A stretch of 17,347 nt of DNA, taken from Leucocoprinus leucothites (taxonomy: Eukaryota; Basidiomycota; Agaricomycetes; Agaricales; Agaricaceae). A program made the translations under genes and the position numbers. The stretch lies in assembly GCA_013368445.1 (NCBI GenBank), contig JAACJO010000094.1:1-17347 (forward strand), written 5' to 3'. The notes under the pieces were generated by a model, which worked only from the letters and a program-made list of their open reading frames with translations, made no database searches and was not told the origin of the DNA. This document shows positions 1 to 8,959 of this stretch, in pieces; the first letter of the stretch is position 1; each line of letters opens with the position of its first letter.

Positions 1-1
1 C

Positions 2-925
2 CTGGCACGCCATATCCCTAGGGGTCCCTATACTCAGAACATCGTCCGACGCATCCAACGCACCGACCCGGACGGAGATTACTTCGCTACGCTCAAGCGT
101 CAACAAGCTCCAGAGCGACGTGCACAGAATTCTGAGCGCGCCTCAGCTGATGACGAGGAAAAACTTCCCCACCTAGCGTCAAACCTCAACAACGTCATGA
201 TGTGGCTACACACAATGCCATATTACCGAATACACCCCCTCCAACGCCTACTAACGAGCCTCCTCGAAATACCAATCGAGACGCGACTCGCCCTGGACGT
301 ACTAGTCGAACCTGCGACATATGTCACGGAATGGGTCATATCAAGACGCTTTGCCCGGGATATCATTGCACCTGGTGCGACACTTTCGCCCCCGGCCATT
401 TCACCAAGTATTGTTCCCGAAATCCTTATAAAGGAATTGCTCGACGGGATCTACCCCCAGTCGCCCTGGCAGCACTTTCATTACCGAAGGAGTCGATGCC
501 GCCAAGGCTCTTGCTCTGCAGTCCATCTCCGGATCTGCCAGAATACAGCCCGACAGTCCGGTGTACCAACCGGCAATCACGGCGCCCCCATCACCGATGT
601 CGGACTTCGATCCGAACGACATAATCCAACATCCACGGCTTAACACCACCTCCCTCGGCCCAACCTACAACCCTACTTTTACGCCGCGACGAGGTCGTAA
701 ACCCACACCACGAGGAAGACAGTATGGTCGTCTCCAGACCTCAGTCCGTTCCTCCCATCCAAACCATCGAGGACGCAGTCCGAAGGACGTCCCCATCACG
801 GTCGAACTTCTCGCATCTATGAAGGAGAACGCCCCCTTACACCCCCATACGAAGATGGCAATTACGAATCTCATTACGATGATGAAGCCAACTTCAACAT
901 AGATGGTGAAGGTAATTTACCTTAG
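2..925 (+). pseudogene. Gag-like zinc-knuckle remnant of LTR element P (frameshifted, cut by the left edge)
   Basis: Coding-like sequence runs to a stop at 923-925 but changes frame several times. From the left edge a frame with a short heptad-like stretch (EITSLRSSVNKLQSDV) looks coding. Then frame 1 (about 190-440) carries CDICHGMGHIKTLC, a CX2CX4HX4C zinc knuckle, and a second variant knuckle CTWCDTFAPGHFTKYC (CX2CX6HX4C). Frame 3 (about 432-710) and frame 1 (about 705-818) give Pro/Arg-rich stretches, and frame 2 (821-925) an acidic tail ending in stop. Zinc knuckles with a low-complexity tail fit a retrotransposon Gag (nucleic-acid binding and particle assembly). The polypurine tract and LTR follow directly and no pol lies between, so the copy looks gag-only or internally deleted. 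It is clearly richer in GC and CpG than the rest of the window. No GT-AG introns explaining all frame changes were apparent. Gag assignment is moderate; the exact family is unknown. Confidence 0.6.
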
Positions 926-962
926 TGACTTAGATAGTTACTAAGATGTGGACATCTTAGCT

Positions 963-972
963 AGGAAAGGGA
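963..972 (+). other. Polypurine tract of element P
   Basis: A ten-base purine run (aggaaaggga) lies three bases before the TG of the LTR at 976. This is the usual position for the plus-strand primer of LTR-element reverse transcription and supports a + orientation and a 3' LTR. Confidence 0.6.
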
Positions 973-975
973 TAA

Positions 976-1634
976 TGTTATGTATATTGATTATATCTAG
1001 CATTTGTTCCATCTATAATGAAGTCGATATTAGCTTTACTTAAGTAATATCGCAATTATGTTTTCTTCTTATTTGTTCTTGTATTTTCTCGTTTGTTTTG
1101 ACTCATTTACTTTGTCTGATTATGACTCGTTATGACTTGTTTGGTTTTGTTGTATTTTGATGACATGTGATTGTTAAATATAGCTGCGCTATATTTGGAC
1201 TTACCTTGTGATCGATCAGATGATCAAAGAAGAACTTCTTTAGAAGAACTTCTAAAGCTTCTTTGACAGATCGCGTCTTATATAGTTTAATTAGCGTTAA
1301 GGAAGCTGTACGCTTCTCTTCTTTCATTAGAAGCCCTTAGCCCTAGTTAATAATAGATACCGACTTGTATCGTATATAAGTCGTCGACATCTACCAAGGA
1401 GAAACATCGTTTCTACTTGGTTAGGTGGAGACTCAATACGAGCCTTTATCTATACAAAGTCGAATTGAACTTAAGCTCTAAGATCTCAATTACTAAAGTC
1501 TTAACTCTATAATCGCCGTATTATAACTCTGACTTAGTAAACGACTTTGTCGCTTACCAGAAGGAGTCCCCTTTGATAAGATCAACTCGATACTTATCGC
1601 GCCAGCTTAGGACTGGGCCGGCGTCACTATAACA
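976..1634 (+). repeat. 3' LTR of element P (659 bp)
   Basis: The segment starts TGTTAT and ends ATAACA, a 6-bp terminal inverted repeat of the TG...CA type. It is preceded by a polypurine tract. At its right end the sequence changes abruptly into the Asn/Ser-rich part of the minus-strand G1 gag. The five bases after it (ggtat, 1635-1639) should be one copy of the target duplication; the other copy lies left of the window. A TATA-like box sits in the middle. The 5' LTR is not in the window, so the limits rest on the terminal motifs and on the break in the gag frame. Confidence 0.75.
1373..1379 (+). promoter_or_regulatory. TATA-like box in the P LTR
   Basis: TATATAA (followed by g) lies about 400 bp into the LTR, a plausible U3 promoter position. 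No experimental start can be seen. Confidence 0.4.
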
Positions 1635-3058
1635 GGTATTGCAATTGTTGTTGCTGTTGCTGCTACTGCTGTTGTTGTTGTTGTTGCTGCCCTGATTAAA
1701 GTTAGATGGTTGTGACAAAGAGCTGTGCTGAGGATTAGGCTGAGGGTTATTTGAGGAGTTGGAGGGTTTGGATTGCTTGCACTTGGCAAGATCCTTTTCC
1801 ATGGCACAGGCATGGGCTCATTTGTGATCATGTTCCCAATAGCAACTGTCAATGAGCATAGCCATGCAGAGCATTTCCTGGAAGGTATCAGGTTTACCCT
1901 GTTTGTGGGTGCTGATCAGGTCCTGGATATGATTTGGAAGACCCTTATAGTAGTGATGGCAGAGGACCTCATCACCCCAGCTGAGCTGTGCAGCATACTT
2001 CATAAAGTCAATGTTGTAAGTGGCAATCTTATTGCCAATTTCATCTGCAGGTTATCAAGAAGTTCAGCTGCATCTGACTTCAGGTTGGCAACCCCAAAGT
2101 GCATGTGGAGCTTGTGGGTAAAAGCATCCCAATACATGATCCAATCATGGAAGACACCTTGCTCCTCCTGAGTGAGGGCAATCTCAAACCAGTCTAGAGC
2201 TACACCAGTGAGGTAGGTCATTGCAAAGTTGACCTTTTGGCTATCCTCCTGTAACTGGGTTGGGTTGGCACAGAAATAGAGACAACATTGGATGAGGAAG
2301 GTGTTGAGCTTGTCTGGGTCTGTTCTGCTGAACGTATCTGGGAGGCAAGCTTTATTGATGGGAGCTGCATTAGGTTGAGGATGGTGGTCAAGGTTATCAG
2401 CAAGCCAGGATAACACATCAGCTAAGAGACCTTGAAAGTGATCATGATAACAAGGACAAGGTGGAGGAGCAGGAAGGTCATCAGATGAGGAAGAGGATGA
2501 GTTATTGTCATCTGGGTCATTGTTGTTGGGGTCATCAGGATCCTTGGGGCTACTGAGGTGATCTTCAGTGTCTTCCCAATTGTCATTCTTGTCATCCTGG
2601 TGGAGAGGATCAACATAGTCGAGACCATCTCCATCACCCAGTTCTGAAGGACTGGATGGATTCTGATCAGGTGGCATACTGCCAGGAGGTGCAGGAGTAC
2701 TAGGAGGACAAGTGTCATGACAGCAAGGCAACAGATGAGTAGGACAAGGGATTTGAGAGGGTTGGGGAGTTGAAGGCAAATTGGGATTTAGATAATGTGA
2801 ATGGTGGATATGACTGAGAATATGATTATTTTCTGAGCTGCAAGTAGAGCTTTCAGCCAGGGTAGCAGGGACAGAGTTGGAGTATTTTGGCTCCTGAGTG
2901 GTGGAAGTGGTGGCAGTGGGCTGATGTCTTACTGTAGTACAGGTGTTTGCCAATGACAAAGACAAGAGAAGGGAGCAGAGGGATGATGCAACAGTAGCAA
3001 GGCAAAGTCTGATAATACTATCAAGAACTGGGTTACTAAAGGATGGGAACAGATCCAA
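1635..3058 (-). pseudogene. gag: Ty3/gypsy Gag of element G1, truncated by element P
   Basis: Read leftwards from an ATG at 3058, the protein has a Ser/Thr/Pro-rich N-terminus, a very acidic Asp/Asn/Ser stretch (about 2470-2650), then the retrotransposon Gag domain: KVNFAMTYLTGVALDWFE, then a continuation after a 1-base frameshift near 2036, with YNIDFMKYAAQLSWGDEVL, HHYYKGLPNHIQDLI and a final IDSCYWEHDHK. This order matches the Gag of mushroom gypsy elements. A TGA follows EHDHK (CGA origin likely), then an Asn/Ser/Gln-rich linker. At 1634/1635 the frame is cut by the P LTR, so the zinc knuckle and pol of G1 lie outside the window. The N-terminal 40 residues are hydrophobic, and the true start may be a later Met. 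Gag would form the particle that packages element RNA. Confidence 0.85.
1643..1690. repeat. TTG-type imperfect microsatellite
   Basis: An imperfect run of ttg/ctg triplets that on the minus strand encodes the Asn/Ser tract of the G1 Gag linker. It lies about ten bases from the P insertion point. Confidence 0.8.
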
Positions 3059-3142
3059 TGTTCAAGACTGGGTGTCTAGGACAGGAGCAGAGATGACTGA
3101 TCTGGTCATTGAACATGGAGCATGTCTTGGCCTCAACTTATG

Positions 3143-3321
3143 TGTTGTACCACTACTGATGCTGACCTGGATTTCAGAAATGGATAGAGATGGGAGGGCA
3201 AGGAGAGAGCAGAGGTCAGACAAGGTAGTAACATGTGACTTAGTTGATTTATCAGACTGAGGAGTACAGTACAAGTTTGACTACTTATATATGATATGGT
3301 GGATAGGGTCGGGTAGTAACA
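3143..3321 (-). repeat. Candidate 5' LTR of element G1 (179 bp)
   Basis: On the minus strand the segment starts TGTTACTACCC (from 3321) and ends GTGGTACAACA (at 3143), giving TGT...ACA ends. It lies 84 bp upstream of the G1 gag ATG and contains a TATATAAG box. Its partner LTR is outside the window, so neither the length nor a target duplication can be checked. No clear primer-binding site was found just inside. The limits are tentative. Confidence 0.4.
3284..3291 (-). promoter_or_regulatory. TATA-like box in the candidate G1 LTR
   Basis: The minus strand reads TATATAAG about 30 bases downstream of the proposed LTR start, upstream of the gag ORF. Confidence 0.35.
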
Positions 3322-3633
3322 AAACAAAGATATTGCAGAAAAAGGATAAGAGCAGAATTATTGTCCAACATTTTCAGAAAGGTTCGAAGATAAGAATATC
3401 TGAGATATCAGAAGGGAACTAAAAATGACAAGGGAAATGGAACATGACATGACATGGGAAAGTCTGAATACAATGCACAAGAAGTCACAGGGCAAAGAAG
3501 AAGAGTGGAGCAAATGAGGTGGAAGCAAGCTGATCCAATGAGACAGAAGACAAAGCATGCATAAAAAGATTCTAAGTAAGATATTGACAGCTGGGCTGGT
3601 TGGAAGGATCAGGTTATGACAATGAGGCAAGTT
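3322..3633. other. Unassigned interval between Y RT and the G1 LTR
   Basis: About 310 bases. The RNase H region of Y pol would be expected here on the minus strand, but none of the frames gives a recognisable RNase H or integrase motif. A 90-residue minus-strand open frame (3358-3630) is Leu/Ser/Phe-rich without motifs. It is probably badly decayed Y pol or an older repeat. Confidence 0.5.
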
Positions 3634-4288
3634 AGTGGTACAACAATATCAGAATAACCATAAATGAAATAACAATAGAAGTTTGTGAAACCAAGGAAGG
3701 ATTGTATATCCTTGACCTTCTTTGGTTTGGGCCAGTCCTGAATAGTTTTACCTTTTCTTCTGATATTTTCAGACAGTCTGGAGAAAGAATATAGCCAAGG
3801 TATTCAACTATATCAGTATGGAACTCACATTTATCACCACAAGCATAAAGGCCATTTTGGTACAACCTTTTAAGGACTTCACAAACATGTTTGTGATGTG
3901 AATTAATGTCCTCTGAGTATGGGCAATATCATCAAGATAAACAGCTATGCACATATCAAGAAGATCCTTGAAGATGTTGTTCATAAATCACTGGAAGGTA
4001 GCAGGAGTGTTAGTGAGACCAAAAGGCATCACAAGCCATTTGAAGGACCATAGAAAGTGTGGAATGCAGTTTTCCACTCATTGCCTTCAACAATATGAAC
4101 TAGATCATAAGCATGTCAGAGATCAATCTTGGTATAAATATCAGCCTTTTGTGGAGAATCCAGCAAGTCAGAGATGAGTGGTAGTGGATAGTGATCTTTC
4201 CTAGTGATCTGGTTAAGACCCCCCTTGAGAAAGGTCATTGCAAAGCTAACCTTTGTATGTTCTGTAGTGAATTGAAACAGTGACAAGG
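3634..4288 (-). pseudogene. pol: Y element: gag fragment fused to reverse transcriptase fragment
   Basis: Read leftwards from 4288, the sequence first gives a Gag piece ([19 protein letters not shown]) and then, near 4218-4226, passes directly into reverse transcriptase: [55 protein letters not shown], the catalytic YLDD at 3928-3939, LYACGDKCEFHTDIVEYLGY and DWPKPKKVKDIQSFLGF. RT copies element RNA into DNA. Protease and the RT N-terminus are missing, so this is an internal deletion rather than a normal gag-pol order. Two TGA stops (after KIDL and after FQ) stand where family members have Arg, as expected from CGA to TGA. At least three 1-2 base frameshifts are present, one just after YLDD. 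The 5' remainder of gag continues at 10812 beyond the inserted X/pogo block. Confidence 0.88.
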
Positions 4289-4806
4289 CAGAAATGTGAT
4301 TGTTAAGGTAATAAAGGGAATGTAGTCAGATAGTGAATGATAGGTAACAATAATAACAATAACAACCAATACTCCTAAACTCAATACAAGTTCATGGGAG
4401 GTTAATCAGTAAAGAAGGATGTTTCACAAAAGTGCAAAGGTTGATAATGATAGATAATGGAAGTTGTCAGTAGACCAGTTTTGTACTGGAATGTCCAGTT
4501 TGCAAAAGGTACTCAATGATCCTTGTTATGTGATGCTGCACAACTACAAGTCCCTTAAAATGCAGAAGTGTAATAGACTAATATTTATAGCTCGTTGCTT
4601 TTGCTAACACTTGGCACTATCACAATATAACTGCCACTGACTAGCACTGCTCCTGGATACTGGATGCAATATACAGCTTATAAGTCTTTCCAGACTTCTT
4701 CACACTCTGAACTTATATGAATCTCACAGTAATGTTCTTTCTCAAAAGGTGTTTTCCAATTCTTTAATGGTCTATGACTGAAGAATACTCAATACACTTT
4801 TTACTA
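4289..4806 (-). repeat. Repeat X copy 1, left part
   Basis: The sequence is closely similar to 7590-8106 throughout, starting agaaatgtgattgtta. It ends exactly at the pogo TA target site; the rest of the copy resumes at 9960. On the minus strand X runs TGTTATGGCC...AATCACA, like a long LTR, but the similarity extends a few bases beyond this, so an LTR identity is not proven. A 3-bp direct repeat AGG (4286-4288 and 10812-10814) flanks copy 1. No ORF of note. Confidence 0.8.
4805..4806. other. TA target-site duplication, left
   Basis: A TA precedes the left inverted repeat, as in Tc1/mariner/pogo insertions. The matching TA is at 9960-9961. The uninterrupted X copy 2 has a single TA at 8105-8106 in the same context. 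Confidence 0.9.
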
Positions 4807-4823
4807 CTGTTGATGACCCTGAA
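4807..4823 (+). repeat. Left terminal inverted repeat of pogo element
   Basis: CTGTTGATGACCCTGAA is identical to the reverse complement of 9943-9959. Weaker similarity continues inward (ctgggcca against tctggccgga). Confidence 0.93.
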
Positions 4824-5357
4824 CTGGGCCACCCTGGGAACCTAGCCACTTCCTCAATATCTCAAGGAGGAGGCCATTGTAGTGCAATTAGTGATTTTGT
4901 ACTATTATAGACTAAAGTTGGTATTGTTTTGTTAAGATTTCCAGTGAGATGAAAGTTATCTTCTATCAGAAAACTGTCCATCAAATGCCAAAAAAAGCTT
5001 GTATTCCGAATTTGGTAAGTGTTTGAGCAAAATGATGCACAATTTGCTCATTTTCCTCCAAATTGATACTCCTCAAAGAAGCACTAGTTTTTCTCCCAGG
5101 TATGATGATGTTATTATGAAATACATGAGTCTCCAGTGGGTGCCTCCTCCTGATTTTTATATATGTCAATAGATTAGATCTTCGAGCTTCTGATTCTGTC
5201 ATGCTTGTATTTTTATCTTTTTTTTTTCAGTGACTAGATTGACCCACCATTAGATACCATTTATGGCATTGTTCTATCAAAAGTCTGCTAGAAAAACCCT
5301 TCCTGGCATGCCATACCCCTGTGAATGATCAGATAATAGTTAGAGGATTCAATATAG
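4824..5357 (+). other. Left non-coding arm of the pogo element
   Basis: AT-rich sequence between the inverted repeat and the transposase ORF; the transposase promoter should be here. A T-rich run lies at 5219-5229. An unrecognised 73-residue minus-strand open frame (4981-5202) is present, too short and without motifs to call a gene. Confidence 0.5.
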
Positions 5358-5709
5358 ATGGTTTTTGACCCCACAGTCACCATGCCCACTATGAACACTA
5401 CAGAGAACTCAACTTGCCCTGCTAATCCAGATGTGGATAATATCCTCAGTCCTGAGGAACATATTCAACTGGCAATTCAAGCAATTGATAACTCACCTTT
5501 GCTTCCTGATGGGACTCAGGAATACAAAATTTGTGCTGCTACCTGTGATTTCAATGTCCCACCATCCACCCTGACTGCTTGTCTTAATGGAGTCCAAACT
5601 CAAAAAGAAGCACATGAGCATGAGTGTTGGTTGACTCTTGCACAAGAGAATGTGGTTGTGGAATGGGTAAAGGTTATAGGGCAGAGGGGCTTGCCAGTTA
5701 CTGGAGAAA

Positions 5710-5714
5710 TGTTG
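5710..5714. other. 5-bp target-site duplication of the solo Y LTR, left copy
   Basis: TGTTG at 5710-5714 is repeated exactly at 6261-6265, directly flanking the solo LTR. Confidence 0.9.
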
Positions 5715-5806
5715 TGTCACAATCTGTGATCACGACCTCTCCAATTTGATCTCCAACTATTTTTTTTGATTTCCAATTCCCATGATTTTTCATTATCTAT
5801 CATTTC

Positions 5807-5814
5807 TATAAATA
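5807..5814 (+). promoter_or_regulatory. TATA box of Y LTR
   Basis: TATAAATA lies 92 bases into the LTR. The same box occurs at the matching position of the 12359 copy (tctataaatatttc), which supports a conserved U3 promoter. Confidence 0.5.
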
Positions 5815-6223
5815 TTTCATAGCCTATCTCCACTCATCATTCTATCCTCCTTTCATTTGCGCTCATATTCATTTCTGCCATTCCATTTATGTTTGTTGTT
5901 CTCCATCATGTCGCATTTGTTGTTGTCTATTTACTTTTCGTTTATCTGTTTATTCATTTATCGTTGCATTGTGAGTTTCACGATATTTATATGTTATTTG
6001 TCTAATTTCGTGTTATCTTAAATATGTTGCTACTAGCTCATGTATTATCCATTCTGAATATCGACTAAGATTCCACTCTGAATTCTCTGTCCCTTATTCC
6101 TTCAGTGTTGAATTCCAATTTGCACTGCCTGTCATCTTCCTTGTAGACCAAATCAGTCGACGCAATATTGGAAGGGCACAGCACATATGCTGAAGCCAAC
6201 AACTGACCTCTCGTAACTTTTGT

Positions 6224-6238
6224 GCACTTAGTAAGTGC
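6224..6238. other. Palindrome near the 3' end of the Y LTR
   Basis: GCACTTAGTAAGTGC has 7-base arms around a single base. The 12359 copy has GCGCTTATTAAGCGC at the same position and the 11501 copy also keeps a dyad. Confidence 0.7.
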
Positions 6239-7327
6239 TGGTATTTCGCAAATCTTGACATGTTGGCAGATTATGCTCATGATATTTGTGGGAAGGAAGT
6301 CGGCAAGAACAGGGCTCAGAAGTTTGTGGAGAGGCATCTGGACCTCAAAGTCAAGTGGACAACTACTCTGGAAGAGTGCCGTGCTCACTCACTCAATCCC
6401 ACTATTGTTGCTGACTTCTTTGATGTTTTCAAGATGATCATCTTGGAGTATGATATCCCTCACGAGAACATCTATAATGCTGATGAGAAAGGTGTTCAGC
6501 TTAGTGTTGGTCACACTGTGGCTGCAATTGTTGATCGAAATCAAAAGACTGTACAACAGGTAGAAAATGGGAACAGAGAGATGGTCACAATCATTGAGGC
6601 AATCTGTGCAGATAGGAGTGCTCTTCCCCCTTCTGTCATCTTTCAGGGCTCACATTGAAACCTTGAGTGGGGATGTAATAACCCATGTAGGGCAAGGTAC
6701 CATTTAGGCTTATCTCTGATCAGCTGAATGGATCACTAATCCCACTTTGTAGCATCTCTGTCTTGCCAAATGGCTGGACTAACAAGGAGCTCCGTAGGCT
6801 CTGGCTTGAGCATGACTTCGAGCCCATGTCTCAAAAGCAGAAAACCTCTGATCATCATCATTTGTTGATCCTTGATGGCCATAATTCCCACTGCACCTAC
6901 AAATTCTGTAAGGTTGTGATGCAGGCATCAATTATTGTGATCTGCCTCCCCTCACATATGACTCATGCACTCTAGCCATGTGATATTGGTGTCTTCAGTC
7001 CCCTCACACAAATGTGGAAGACTGAAGTCAACCAGTGTACTCGAAATGGCATCTCCATTACGAAAACCAACTTTCTCGAGCATTACTCAACTGCCCACAG
7101 AAAGGCTTTTAAGCCTTCTACAATCATCTCTGTATTTGCAAAGGCAGGAATTTATCCACTTAATCTATCCGCAATTCCTCTCTCAGCATTTGAGCCATCC
7201 AAACTTACCTCAACTCAGGCAGCCATGCCAATTCCACTAACCTTACCCCAAGTTCTCAAGCCAATGGATAATGCAGAAATTATCTCTGCTGACTTTGACA
7301 CCACTACCAGTGAGATAATTATGGCTG

Positions 7328-7353
7328 CTACTACTACTACTACTACTACTACT
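7328..7353 (+). repeat. CTA/ACT microsatellite in the transposase gene
   Basis: A perfect trinucleotide run encodes eight consecutive Thr in the linker after the DDE domain, a site tolerant of length change. Confidence 0.9.
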
Positions 7354-7589
7354 CCAGTGGCTAGCGAGGATCCTCTCTCAAGTGCATCAGGTGCACAGGC
7401 ACATTCTGCCATACCCCCTGAACCAACTCCCCAGTTTTCCATTTCCAGAATGCCTCCTCCCCTAGGCCCAAAAGCCTCTCGTAATGATCTTCATAGCCAA
7501 AACAATCATCTTTGCCTTTTATTGGAATGGTCACACATCGAGCTTGAAAAGGCGTATGCAATCCAGAAGCTAATGGAACACTGAAGAGG

Positions 7590-8959
7590 TAGAAATGTGA
7601 TTGTTAATGTAATAAAGGGAATGTAGTCAGATAGTGAATGATAGGTAATGTTAATAACAATAACAACCAACACTCCTAAACTCAATGCAAGTTCATGGGA
7701 GGTTAATCAATAAAGAAGGATGTTTTGCGAAGCACAAAGATTGATAATGAAAGATAATGGGAGTTGTCTGTAGACTGGTTTGTAATGGAATGACCAGTTT
7801 GTAGAAGACACTTGATGATCCCTGTTATGCAACGCTGCACAACTACAAGTCCCTTAGAATGCAGAAGTGTAATAGACCAGTATTCATGAATTGTCACTTT
7901 CACTAACATGTGGCACTATCACAATACAACTGACACTGACTAGCACCACTCCTGGATACTAGATGCAATATACAGCTTATAAGTCTTTTCCAGACTTCTT
8001 CACACTCTGAACTTATATGAATCTCACAGTAATGTTCTTTCTCAAAAGGTGTTTTCTAATTCTTTAATGGTCTATGACTGAAGGGTGCTCAAGACACTTT
8101 TTACTACTCACTCAGATATGTTGTATGGGACAGTCTCTAAGCATAGCCTTAGCAGGTGAGATTTCTTGCTAGACTATATGCTCGAGAAAGGTTTATATTG
8201 GTTTTGCAAAAGTACTAAAGGAGTAATTACATGGATGACACATACATATTGTTAATAATAAAAGGAGATTTATTGAAAGGTTGTTCAATAGGAGTATCTC
8301 TGGGTTTTCTTTGGGGTTTAAGTGTTAACACATCCTTTTGTGAAGGTGTGCTTACTCCTGCTCCTCTGATATCATGAGATCTCTATCACTGCTGATGGTT
8401 GTCTTATTCTGCAAAAGCCTGTTCCTGACTGTAACAATGTCTACTAGTCAGTAGTCAAGTGCTGACACATCCTGTTAGTTTCCACTAATCTAGTTCTATA
8501 ATCAAGTGGGTCATTCAGTGCCCATGTGGAATTTCTCCAGCTTTTGCAAAAGAGTATACTTCTGCTGTAGCGATGTTAAAAAGATAGGACTTCTGCGAAT
8601 GTGCACAAGTACCTGTCTGGATCAGAAGGCTAAGCCTTTGATCTCCGATTAGTTAGTCCATCATTGTTCCTTCAAGAGAGACCTCAACCAGATCAATACC
8701 CAGGTTACAGGCTAAGATTACAAAGGGTCATAGGGTACACATCCTGACTGCGTTCGCTAAGTCTTGACATCATCCCATAGCCTCTTGTTACTCTTGATCA
8801 TTAATGGTCATTTTGTGAATGTGCTGTGCTTTTGCGAGTGTGTGTGTTACACTAGGGTCTTACAGTAGGGTTCCTAAATGTCTATACAGTTGCCCAATAT
8901 ATTGACTATATAATCGAATTTAATGATTTCACAGCTAATGCCATTTGGGCCATAACAAC
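7590..8959 (-). repeat. Repeat X copy 2, inserted in the pogo transposase gene
   Basis: An uninterrupted copy of about 1370 bp, similar end to end to copy 1 (4289-4806 plus 9960-10811). The shared sequence begins agaaatgtgattg and ends gggccataacaac, then diverges into transposase codons (GAA AAT GAG CAG). Minus-strand ends are TGTTATGG...AATCACA (LTR-like), but no clean target duplication is visible (GGT against CGT at best). No protein-coding capacity is seen. It contains several copies of a CTTTTGCAAAAG-like motif. It could be a solo LTR or a non-autonomous element. Confidence 0.82.
8105..8106. other. Empty pogo target site in X copy 2
   Basis: The sequence cactttttacTActcactcag is continuous here, whereas in X copy 1 the same sequence is split at this TA by the pogo element. 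This is a natural empty-site control within the same window. Confidence 0.93.

Larger units (their letters stand above)
5715..6260 (+). repeat. Solo LTR of gypsy family Y inside the transposase gene (546 bp)
   Basis: It starts TGTCA and ends TGACA, is flanked by the duplication TGTTG, and is similar along its full length to 12359-12904 (also 546 bp) and to 11501-11711. No internal element sequence is present, so it is a solo LTR, the product of LTR-LTR recombination after insertion. A TATAAATA box is at 5807-5814. It interrupts the transposase codons for GEML/ADYAH. Confidence 0.95.

Noticed and set aside
1..19. Near match of the first 19 bases to 5302-5320 (cctggcaygccatayccct)
   Set aside because: 17 of 19 bases match, but one such hit is expected by chance in a window this long, and similarity does not extend.
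197..643. 148-residue plus-strand frame starting MMWLHTMPYY
   Set aside because: The zinc-knuckle frame and the following Pro/Arg-rich frame lie in other frames over the same bases; only its upstream extension may be coding.
2930..3058. Hydrophobic N-terminus of G1 Gag as a signal peptide
   Set aside because: Gag proteins are cytosolic, and the first Met of the open frame may not be the real start; more likely upstream leader sequence read in frame.
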